This document shows, piece after piece, positions 5,892 through 11,578 of a stretch of 42,789 nucleotides of DNA. Origin of the DNA: a virus. Position numbers and translations under genes: made by a program. The stretch lies in the IMG/VR virus record IMGVR_UViG_3300030380_002546, positions 1-42,789 of that record. One strand, 5' to 3'. Under the pieces are notes generated by a model. The model was not told where the DNA came from, did no database searches, and saw nothing but the letters and a program-made list of their open reading frames with translations. Position 1 is the first letter of the stretch. Each line of letters starts with the position of its first letter.

Positions 5892-5905
5892 AAAAGGAGG
5901 ATACT

Positions 5906-6100
5906 ATGAAAATATTTACTAAAGAGCAAATTGCCGCTCAGAATAAAGGCATTAACGATGCTAAAGCAGGATTACCTTGCGATGCATCAACAACACGAAA
6001 AACAGCTAACTATCATGGAAAGTATGTTAACGATTATTACAAAGGCTACAAGCTAGGCTTTGCGGAAAAAAGATTACAAATACCACAGGAGGTGGCGTAA
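5906..6100 (+). CDS. Hypothetical small protein, 64 aa
   Basis: A short basic protein containing FTKEQIAAQNKGINDAKAGL followed by a Tyr-rich helix (YHGKYVNDYYKGYKLGFAEK). The repeated aromatic/Lys spacing suggests an amphipathic helix. The AGGAGGATACT cassette precedes the ATG. Its stop lies one base before the next start, with the next gene's ribosome site (AGGAGGTGG) inside its final codons. Not recognised. Confidence 0.82.
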   Translation: MKIFTKEQIAAQNKGINDAKAGLPCDASTTRKTANYHGKYVNDYYKGYKLGFAEKRLQIPQEVA

Positions 6101-6101
6101 A

Positions 6102-6713
6102 ATGTTAGAAAAACTAATAAAAGAAAATGTTACCAGGATTAACAAACTGTTGAAAGCAGCGGGTGATCCTGAATTTATACAGATGACCAAACATAACATT
6201 TGGTTAGCTGGAAGTAAGATAGAAATCAAAGATGATTGGTATAGAGCGACTAATAGTTATATTAACCATAATATAGTAGTAGAGCCTAGATATTATTTTG
6301 ATTTAAATTCATTATTTAAAAGTGAAAGTTGGGATAGAACTGCTGTGTCGAGACCAGTAGATGAACATGAATATATCTACACCGACTGGCAAGAGGATGA
6401 AACTATAGGTAGTGGAATGTTAACTTTAACTTCGAAACAGTTTAAAACTTTTGAAAATAGGAAATTACCTAAAATGTTTATACAGTTTTTGAAAGAAAAG
6501 TATGAAGATCATCATTGGAAAGAAGCTTACGATAAGTTTTTAGCTAATGATGATGAAGTTATACATATTATTATTTCAATTCATGATCAAGACACGATTG
6601 CTAATATTAGGCATTTTGTATACGATAATCTTGAAGGAGATCATCTAGAATCAGCGATGCGATACTTAACCGAAAGAGTTGATATTGCCGATTTATTAAA
6701 CTTTAGTTATTAA
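6102..6713 (+). CDS. Hypothetical protein, 203 aa
   Basis: I start it at 6102, directly behind AGGAGGTGGCGT. An in-frame ATG at 6060 has no ribosome site and lies inside the previous gene. The product is a soluble, charged alpha/beta protein with no recognised motif. It contains a two-strand region near residues 30-60 (NIWLAGSKIEIKDDWYRATN), an acidic patch (DWQEDETIGSG) and a helical C-terminal third rich in His, Asp and Ile. It is the last and largest gene of the left block, followed at once by a strong terminator. Confidence 0.85.
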   Translation: MLEKLIKENVTRINKLLKAAGDPEFIQMTKHNIWLAGSKIEIKDDWYRATNSYINHNIVVEPRYYFDLNSLFKSESWDRTAVSRPVDEHEYIYTDWQEDETIGSGMLTLTSKQFKTFENRKLPKMFIQFLKEKYEDHHWKEAYDKFLANDDEVIHIIISIHDQDTIANIRHFVYDNLEGDHLESAMRYLTERVDIADLLNFSY

Positions 6714-6726
6714 TATTTAATCTTTG

Positions 6727-6761
6727 CCCTCGGTCAGCGGTGCGTTGGTCGGGGGTTTTTT
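6727..6761 (+). terminator. Strong rho-independent terminator
   Basis: CCCTCGGTC (6727-6735) pairs with GGTCGGGGG (6747-6755) over nine pairs including G-U, with an 11-base loop and six T behind it (6756-6761). It closes the left gene block just after the stop at 6713. Confidence 0.85.
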
Positions 6762-6859
6762 ATGTCTATCATGTTCTATTAAATTATTAGTGTTATATAG
6801 TTATTTCTAAAATATTTTATTTTTATAAAAAAATTCTTAAAACTACTAATATCTTCAAT

Positions 6860-6960
6860 AAAGTAATAGATCAATGCTGTATGTCTCTAAAATATAGTCT
6901 TTTTTGGTCTATTACTTTTTCTTAAATATATTACTTTTTAACCGACCTATTACTTTTTTA
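6860..6960 (+). repeat. Spaced TATTACTTT repeats (3 direct, 1 inverted)
   Basis: CTATTACTTTTT 6909-6920, TATTACTTTTTA 6929-6940 and CTATTACTTTTTTA 6947-6960 begin 19 and 20 bases apart, close to two helical turns. AAAGTAATAG at 6860-6869 is the reverse complement. They could be binding sites for one regulator or initiator. The TTACTTT core is shared with the GCTTTACTTT promoter boxes. Confidence 0.6.
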
Positions 6961-6963
6961 CAG

Positions 6964-6991
6964 TTGTGAGCCAACAAGTGTGGCATACTAT
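6964..6991 (+). promoter_or_regulatory. Probable promoter for the small terminase gene
   Basis: TTGTGA (6964-6969), 16 bases, TACTAT (6986-6991), just after the TATTACTTT repeats. The spacer contains a weak palindrome (GCCA...TGGC, 6970-6984). No GCTTTACTTT box is present, so it looks like a different promoter class. Confidence 0.5.
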
Positions 6992-7076
6992 ATAAAACAG
7001 AAAGGAAAAGTTTTTTCTTTTTATTATTTTATTTTTATATTAGAAATATATACTGTAACAACAAGGGTAATAACCG

Positions 7077-7610
7077 ATGAAAGATTTAGAATATACAAGA
7101 TTAGAACCTACTGATGATGGTAAAGCCTTAGTAGATACCGATGGTAAGATTTGGCAACCGTTAAACAATAAACAAAAACTATTTGTTAAAGAGTATTTAA
7201 AAGGTGAAAGTGCTACCCAATCAGCTATAAAAGCAGGCTATACTAAAAACCGTAATGCAGCCAAAAGACAAGGGAGCGTGTTACTAAATCATAACCCAGT
7301 AGTCCGAAACCACCTTATAGACCAATCGATTAAGTTGCAAGACAGGGCTCAGGTGAGCATGGATTCTCATCTTGCAGCACTATATGACTTAAGAGAAGAA
7401 GCCAAAGACACTGGTCAACTGTCTGCTGCCATCACAGCCGAGGTCCATCGTGGTAAAGCCGGTGGTCTATACGTCGATCGTCGAGAAGTCATCCAACAAC
7501 AAATCCAATCTATGCCTAAAGAGGAAATCATCCAACGTCTTGAACAACTCGTCCAATCCAATTTCCCTAAAATAGTCGAAGCTCAAGTCGTCAAATCGTC
7601 TACTGACTAA
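7077..7610 (+). CDS. terS: Terminase small subunit
   Basis: Residues 28-75 (PLNNKQKLFVKEYLKGESAT, then QSAIKAGYTKNRNAA and SVLLNHNPVV) match the helix-turn-helix start of the small terminase family, whose LT.kQ..FV.eYl....at.AA..AGY pattern is distinctive. The small subunit recognises the viral packaging site and loads DNA into the large subunit. The helical middle and charged tail are typical for oligomerisation and contact with the motor. It lies about 2.3 kb ahead of the large subunit, separated by two small genes. The ribosome site (AAGGGTAA) is modest. The last codons are written in ATCGTC/CAATC-rich DNA continuous with the repeat tract behind the gene. Confidence 0.8.
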   Translation: MKDLEYTRLEPTDDGKALVDTDGKIWQPLNNKQKLFVKEYLKGESATQSAIKAGYTKNRNAAKRQGSVLLNHNPVVRNHLIDQSIKLQDRAQVSMDSHLAALYDLREEAKDTGQLSAAITAEVHRGKAGGLYVDRREVIQQQIQSMPKEEIIQRLEQLVQSNFPKIVEAQVVKSSTD

Positions 7611-7638
7611 TCTTCAATCGTCAATCGTCTTTCGTCGC
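7587..7638 (+). repeat. CAATCG/TCGTC degenerate repeat, left tract
   Basis: Short units such as TCAATCG and TCTTTCG run across the end of the small terminase gene and past its stop. The same units form the longer tract at 8094-8236, so the single-gene unit at 7675-8092 is bracketed by related repeats. Confidence 0.6.
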
Positions 7639-7674
7639 ACAGACCATAAAAACAGGACGGATAAACTAGATAAT

Positions 7675-7711
7675 AAACCGCTTTACTTTATTGCCGTTTT
7701 AAAGTTATAAT
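7675..7711 (+). promoter_or_regulatory. Promoter, GCTTTACTTT class (copy 6)
   Basis: AAACCGCTTTACTTTA (7675-7690), then a perfect TATAAT (7706-7711) 15 bases on. It drives the single gene at 7770, which has its own terminator. Confidence 0.65.
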
Positions 7712-7769
7712 ACCCTATGTTAAATAAATGGGTTATTTAACAATAAACGAATTTTAAAAAGGAGTAACT

Positions 7770-8051
7770 ATGAAAAAATTCGAAAAACCAAATGTCACTG
7801 TTCGATCTGCCGAGGGAGTGACCGCCTTTAAATTGACTTGTGAGACCATACCAAAAATGGCTCCACAGGCGATGCTTATACTTTGGGCGATTAGTCAATG
7901 TACCAATAAAACAGGTGTAGCATCTGTTGAAGATGTTGTTGACTTCTTACAAAAAGTTGACGATTTCAAAACCGTCCAGCCGGTGATTAAAGTAATAAGA
8001 CATTACCAAAAAGCACTGGTCGAAAGATCATGTGTTGAGTTAATAGCTTAA
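7770..8051 (+). CDS. Small protein, paralogue of the 8367 and 339 genes
   Basis: This 93-residue soluble protein shares its C-terminal 60 residues with the protein at 8367 (FKTVQPVIKVIRHYQKALVE here; FKTTQPISKVVAHYKKALSD there) and more distantly with the one at 339. The predicted layout is helix, helix, strand-turn, helix, LV-type end, compatible with a small winged-helix fold. A DNA-binding or regulatory role is only an inference. It is a complete one-gene unit with a GCTTTACTTT promoter, a good ribosome site (AAAAAGGAGT) and a UUCG terminator, inserted between terminase genes. That independence suggests separate timing or acquisition. Confidence 0.85.
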   Translation: MKKFEKPNVTVRSAEGVTAFKLTCETIPKMAPQAMLILWAISQCTNKTGVASVEDVVDFLQKVDDFKTVQPVIKVIRHYQKALVERSCVELIA

Positions 8052-8066
8052 TTACATTTTAAGATT

Positions 8067-8092
8067 AAGGGATCTTCGGATCCCTTTTCTTT
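8067..8092 (+). terminator. UUCG rho-independent terminator
   Basis: AAGGGATC (8067-8074), the tetraloop TTCG, GATCCCTT (8079-8086), then a T-rich tail. A perfect 8-pair stem with the very stable UUCG loop. Confidence 0.92.
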
Positions 8093-8093
8093 A

Positions 8094-8236
8094 TCCAATC
8101 CAATCGTCCAATCGTCCAATCCTCCAATCATCTTTCGTCCAATCGTCCAACCAACCAAGGTCCAATATCCAATATCCTCGTCTATCGTCGCATCGCTACT
8201 CGTCGCTCGTCGTTCGTAACTCGTCCCTCGTCGCTT
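8094..8236 (+). repeat. Decayed TCCAATCG minisatellite
   Basis: About seventeen tandem units of 6-8 bases. They begin as TCCAATCG, TCCAATCC, TCCAATCA, pass through TCCAATA, and end as TCGCTCG, TCGTTCG, TCCCTCG. The strand is almost free of G at the start and pyrimidine-rich throughout, unlike the surrounding DNA. There is no credible gene in it. Together with the terminator before it and the promoter behind, it accounts for the 315-base gap 8052-8366. Confidence 0.8.
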
Positions 8237-8299
8237 ATTTATAGTTTATTACGCTTAAATATAAGCTTAAAATAAATAGTATTATTTACGCTTATACTC

Positions 8300-8330
8300 T
8301 TGACTATTAGTAAAATATCATTAATATAAT
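8300..8330 (+). promoter_or_regulatory. Probable sigma70-type promoter
   Basis: TTGACT (8300-8305) and TATAAT (8325-8330) with a rather long 19-base spacer, ahead of the gene at 8367. Repeated ACGCTTA/AAGCTTA words lie just upstream (8251-8293) and may be regulator sites. Confidence 0.5.
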
Positions 8331-8366
8331 AAGTATCTTTAATCAATTATATATATAGGAGGTAAT

Positions 8367-8708
8367 ATGAAAAAAGATAAACAAACTGTTAAACAAGCTA
8401 TAGAGGCGGTAGACGCTAAAAAAGCTTTATTTAATAATGTTAAACAAACTGCCTTTAGAGGTTCTTCTAGTTCTACGTATGAGCTTATTAACCCTCAAGC
8501 TTATAGAGGTAGTTCTAGCCAAGTGTTAGCTATTATTAATTGTATGGTAGATATAGCTAACAAATCTAATAGCCCTATTATAGATAATGATACGCTATTA
8601 GAAACCTTAGCAAGTTGTGATAGCTTTAAAACTACACAACCTATTAGTAAGGTAGTAGCTCATTATAAAAAAGCTTTATCTGACTGCGGTGTTTATAAAT
8701 TAGTGTAA
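8367..8708 (+). CDS. Small protein, paralogue of the 7770 gene
   Basis: A 113-residue protein whose last 65 residues align with those of the gene at 7770. Its N-terminal half holds a short internal repeat, AFRGSSSSTYELIN then AYRGSSSQVLAIIN. The second copy leads directly into the shared domain. Like its paralogue it is a one-gene unit with its own promoter, strong ribosome site (ATAGGAGGTAAT) and terminator. Small self-contained units like this often encode regulators or host-interaction factors. No function is established. Confidence 0.87.
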   Translation: MKKDKQTVKQAIEAVDAKKALFNNVKQTAFRGSSSSTYELINPQAYRGSSSQVLAIINCMVDIANKSNSPIIDNDTLLETLASCDSFKTTQPISKVVAHYKKALSDCGVYKLV

Positions 8709-8724
8709 ACCGCTAAGCTTAATT

Positions 8725-8755
8725 AAGGGCAATTAATTTTGCCCTTTTTTATTTT
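8725..8755 (+). terminator. Rho-independent terminator
   Basis: AAGGGCAA (8725-8732) pairs with TTGCCCTT (8739-8746) around a TTAATT loop, followed by a run of T. It ends the 8367 unit. Confidence 0.92.
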
Positions 8756-8761
8756 TAAAAC

Positions 8762-8783
8762 TGTAAGTTAGTACTTACTTACA
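8762..8783. promoter_or_regulatory. Imperfect 22-bp palindrome, operator candidate
   Basis: From 8762 to 8783 the sequence is its own reverse complement except for one symmetric pair of positions (8769/8776). It is centred on GTAC with TGTAAGT and ACTTACA arms. It lies in the gap between the 8367 terminator and the head-module promoter, where a repressor or activator dimer could bind. Confidence 0.5.
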
Positions 8784-8842
8784 TACTAAAGACCGCTTGT
8801 ATAAGGTTCATAGCGTTTAACCAATATAAGCTTAACTTATAA

Positions 8843-8896
8843 CCACCCCCCACCCCCATAAACTACGCTTATAGGGACCGTCCCACCCACCCTCCC
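8843..8896 (-). other. G-quadruplex motif (G-rich on the minus strand)
   Basis: CCCACCCACCCTCCC at 8882-8896 reads on the other strand as four runs of three G separated by single bases, the pattern of a very stable parallel quadruplex. A C-run block just upstream (8843-8857) gives further G5/G6 tracts. The palindrome GGGACCGTCCC (8874-8884) abuts it. In DNA this rich in A and T such a cluster is exceptional. Confidence 0.75.
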
Positions 8897-8937
8897 TTAT
8901 TGGGCGGACTCAATGGTAGTAACTTTACGAATAAAAT

Positions 8938-8966
8938 TTTACCTATTACCACTTTTGGAATATAAT
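8938..8966 (+). promoter_or_regulatory. Probable promoter of the head module
   Basis: TTTACC (8938-8943), 17 bases, TATAAT (8961-8966), then a leader with AAGGAGAT before the ATG at 8998. No terminator is seen from here to 18637, so it may serve the whole packaging/head operon. Confidence 0.55.
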
Positions 8967-8997
8967 CGAAATTAGTAATTATTAAGGAGATAATATT

Positions 8998-9255
8998 ATG
9001 ACGAAAGTAAAGAGCAATAAACAACGTAAAAAAGCAGTAGCTCAAGCTGTATCAACAGTAAAAGCTGCTTCTACGACAAAGAAAAGAGCCAGAACAGCTA
9101 AAGGTCAATATATTGCTGATGACCCTTCTACACCTAATATTAATGAAGCTTATGTTCAAGAACCTAAAGAAAATAATTATTCTTTAGGTGATTACTTATT
9201 TGCTATTTTAATTTTAGGTGCTATTATAGGTTTTGTATACGTATCTAATATATAA
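8998..9255 (+). CDS. Basic protein with C-terminal membrane span, 85 aa
   Basis: The first 37 residues are Lys/Arg-rich. A KGQYIADDPSTPNINEAYV segment follows, of a kind I associate with small marine-phage proteins of unknown function. Residues 60-82 form one hydrophobic span (SLGDYLFAILILGAIIGFVY). It would sit in the inner membrane with the basic part in the cytoplasm. It is the first gene of the head operon, has a clear AAGGAGAT site and is followed 7 bases later by the next gene. Role unknown. Confidence 0.85.
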   Translation: MTKVKSNKQRKKAVAQAVSTVKAASTTKKRARTAKGQYIADDPSTPNINEAYVQEPKENNYSLGDYLFAILILGAIIGFVYVSNI

Positions 9256-9262
9256 TTAAATT

Positions 9263-9904
9263 ATGGCAGAAGTTTCACCAGAACTAATCAAATTAGCACA
9301 AAACATAAAACCACAAATTGAGTTAGAGCTTAAAAAACGTGGTATCCCCCTAATGGCTGATTTAAGTAATTCTCAAATGAATGAAATCATTAAAAAAGCT
9401 CCTGCCATGTCAAATCGTTTAGATGCTTTAATGCAACCCGTAGGCTCTACAGGTATAGAATCAATGATGATGAATGTAGTAGGTCCTGCTAAATTTACTA
9501 AATTATTTAAATTACCTACTAATTTATTAGATGATATATTACCTACTATGCAAAAAGTTTTTAAAGAATTTAATAAATTAACAGGTAAAGATAAAACTGA
9601 AGCAGCAGAATTTTTAAAACCTAAAATTGCTGATTTAACCACTAGAGCAAAAAGAACACAAACTATAGAAGATGCAGACCCTATGTTTACTGGCTCTGAG
9701 ATTATAAATAAAAATGTTATAGCTTTAGAACAATTTGATGATATATTAAAAAACGTTCCAAAAGCAGCTACTATTAGAAAAACAAAACAACCTAACGTCG
9801 ACCCTCAAATGGCTGAAACGGTTGGTAAAAGTTTTATGAAAAAAAGCGGTTTAGCTAACGGTGGTTTATTATCAGCTTTAGATAGAATAAAATCTAATAC
9901 ATAA
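9263..9904 (+). CDS. Hypothetical protein between small membrane gene and terminase, 213 aa
   Basis: A soluble, mostly helical, Lys-rich protein with Met-rich segments (IESMMMNVVG). It ends in GLANGGLLSALDRIK, a Gly/Leu tail of the kind seen in virion-associated phage proteins. I recognise no domain. It lacks a strong ribosome site (only AATTAAATT before the ATG), so it is probably translated by coupling with the gene 7 bases upstream. Its place just ahead of the large terminase suggests a packaging or internal virion role, which is inference. Confidence 0.83.
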   Translation: MAEVSPELIKLAQNIKPQIELELKKRGIPLMADLSNSQMNEIIKKAPAMSNRLDALMQPVGSTGIESMMMNVVGPAKFTKLFKLPTNLLDDILPTMQKVFKEFNKLTGKDKTEAAEFLKPKIADLTTRAKRTQTIEDADPMFTGSEIINKNVIALEQFDDILKNVPKAATIRKTKQPNVDPQMAETVGKSFMKKSGLANGGLLSALDRIKSNT

Positions 9905-9909
9905 AAATC

Positions 9910-11427
9910 ATGGCTCATATAGAGCAATTACAAAACATTGACCTTTCTCATCTTAGCGAAAACGAAGCTAAAGAATATATTTTATTATTAGAAGAACTTG
10001 AACGTAGGCATAATAGAGAAGCAGCTACTTCAAATTTTTTAACTTTTGTAAAAACCCTATGGGATAGTTTTATAGAAGGTGAACATCATAAAAAGATGGC
10101 AAAAGTCTTTGATGATATAGCTGAAGGTAAAACTAAAAGAGTTATTGTTAATATGGCACCCCGTCATACTAAATCTGAGTTTGCTTCACATTATTTTCCG
10201 GCTTATTTATTAGGTAAAAAACCCGATCTAAAAATTATACAAGCAACTCATACCGCAGACCTTGCGGTTAATTTCGGTAGAAAAATTAGGGACTTAATTG
10301 ATAGTGAAGAATATCAAAAATTATTTCCTGATACATCTCTAAAAGCAGATTCTAAATCAGCCGGTAAATGGAATACGTCTAAAGGCGGTGAATACTTTGC
10401 TGCTGGTGTTGGTGGTGCGTTAGCCGGTAGGGGAGCGGACTTATTTATTATTGATGACCCACATTCTGAACAAGACGCAATGTCAGAAAAAGCTTTAGAT
10501 GATACTTATGAATGGTTTATGACAGGTCCTCGACAAAGGCTACAGCCCGGAGGAGCAATAGTTATTGTAATGACCCGTTGGTCAAAACGTGATTTAACAG
10601 GTAAATTAATTAAAAAGATGGCTACCGATGAAAACGCAGATCAATGGGAAATTATAGAGTTCCCTGCTATATTGCCTAGTGGTAATCCTTTATGGGGTAA
10701 TTTTTGGTCGTTAGATGAATTAGAAAAAGTAAAAGCTAGTATATCCCCTAGTAAATGGTTTGCTAATTATATGCAACAACCTACTGGCGGTGAGATTGCT
10801 ATTATTCCTAAAGAATGGTTTAAAATCTGGGAAAGTGAAGATGCACCTTATTGTGAATATATTATTCAATCTTTCGATACAGCTTTTTTGAAAAAAGAAT
10901 CTGCTGACTTTACCGCAGTAACGACTTGGGGTATTTTTTATCCTAGTGGAAAAATAGGGGAAGAATATTACGATGGTAAACAAGCCCATATTATTTTGCT
11001 AGATGTCCTCCATGATCGGTTTGATTTTCCTGAATTAAAAGAAGCTGCAATAAAATATTATAAACAATGGCAACCTGATTCTGTAATTATAGAAGCTAAA
11101 GCAAGTGGCTTACCTTTAACACAAGAATTAAGGGCAGTAGGAATTCCTATTTTTAACTTTACACCTAGTCGAGGACAAGATAAAGTAGCAAGAGTAAATT
11201 CAATAAGTTCCATTTTAGCTGATGGTAAAGTTTGGGTTCCTCAAACAAACTGGGCTGAAGAACTTGTAGAAGAAGTCAATGACTTTCCTAGTGGAGAGCA
11301 TGACGACTTAGTCGATAGTATGACTCAAGCCTTAATGAGATTTAGGCAAGGAGGGTTCTTAAGATTAAGTAATGATTGGGCGGATGAAGAGGAATCTTCA
11401 TCGTTTAATAACAGAGTATATTATTAG
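9910..11427 (+). CDS. terL: Terminase large subunit (packaging ATPase-nuclease)
   Basis: Pumps DNA into the prohead and cuts the concatemer. The N-terminal ATPase shows a Walker A-like MAPRHTKS (82-89), Walker B LFIIDD (178-183) and a likely coupling segment MTRWS (221-225). The C-terminal RNase H-like nuclease has SFDTAF (D323), SVIIEAKASG (E395) and EHDDLVDSMTQAL (D466, D469) as metal ligands. At 505 residues it is of normal length and appears intact. Translation probably depends on coupling, as no good ribosome site precedes the ATG. The small subunit lies 2.3 kb upstream, not adjacent. Confidence 0.95.
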   Translation: MAHIEQLQNIDLSHLSENEAKEYILLLEELERRHNREAATSNFLTFVKTLWDSFIEGEHHKKMAKVFDDIAEGKTKRVIVNMAPRHTKSEFASHYFPAYLLGKKPDLKIIQATHTADLAVNFGRKIRDLIDSEEYQKLFPDTSLKADSKSAGKWNTSKGGEYFAAGVGGALAGRGADLFIIDDPHSEQDAMSEKALDDTYEWFMTGPRQRLQPGGAIVIVMTRWSKRDLTGKLIKKMATDENADQWEIIEFPAILPSGNPLWGNFWSLDELEKVKASISPSKWFANYMQQPTGGEIAIIPKEWFKIWESEDAPYCEYIIQSFDTAFLKKESADFTAVTTWGIFYPSGKIGEEYYDGKQAHIILLDVLHDRFDFPELKEAAIKYYKQWQPDSVIIEAKASGLPLTQELRAVGIPIFNFTPSRGQDKVARVNSISSILADGKVWVPQTNWAEELVEEVNDFPSGEHDDLVDSMTQALMRFRQGGFLRLSNDWADEEESSSFNNRVYY

Positions 11428-11437
11428 GAGAATAAAT

Positions 11438-11575
11438 ATGCCAAGAAAAATGTCTAAAATGCGTGTAGGCGGCGGAGTTAAAAAATCCAAAATGAAATCC
11501 CGTGGTGGAGTTAAAAAATCCAAAATGAAATCACGTGGTGGAGTAAAGAGAAAAGTAGGACGTAAAAAAAGATAA
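11438..11575 (+). CDS. Extremely basic 45-aa repeat protein
   Basis: I start it at the ATG at 11438 behind TAGGAG; a longer in-frame reading from 11372 would lie inside terL. The product is almost only Lys, Arg, Gly, Met, Ser and Val, built from an 11-residue repeat (GGVKKSKMKSR, twice, then a partial copy) written in a 33-base DNA repeat. It resembles a protamine or histone tail, so nucleic-acid binding is very likely. A role in packaged DNA or in the head is inferred from position between terL and portal and from similar basic proteins elsewhere in the window. Confidence 0.75.
   Translation: MPRKMSKMRVGGGVKKSKMKSRGGVKKSKMKSRGGVKRKVGRKKR
11474..11550 (+). repeat. 33-base tandem repeat inside the basic 45-aa gene
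   Basis: Two nearly identical 33-base units begin at 11474 and 11507, with a partial third from 11540. In-frame expansion or loss would change the number of 11-residue basic repeats without breaking the gene. Confidence 0.85.
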
Positions 11576-11578
11576 AAA

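Larger units (their letters stand above)
6762..7076. other. AT-rich intergenic control region (about 315 bases, no gene)
   Basis: The first 200 bases are almost all A and T and carry no plausible gene. They contain three direct TATTACTTT repeats and one inverted copy (listed separately), then a promoter-like TTGTGA/TACTAT and a poorly structured leader to the small terminase. The combination of easily melted DNA and spaced repeats fits a control region or replication origin. Neither is proven. Confidence 0.6.

Noticed and set aside
8067-8092. Regulatory RNA in the hairpins at 8067 and 18637
   Set aside because: Both are short perfect stems with UUCG loops and T-rich tails, which is fully explained by ordinary rho-independent termination.
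6714-9000. Attachment site or lysogeny module in the control region
   Set aside because: No integrase, excisionase or repressor-like gene is visible in the window, and repeats here are short tandem or operator-like, not a core-type attachment site.
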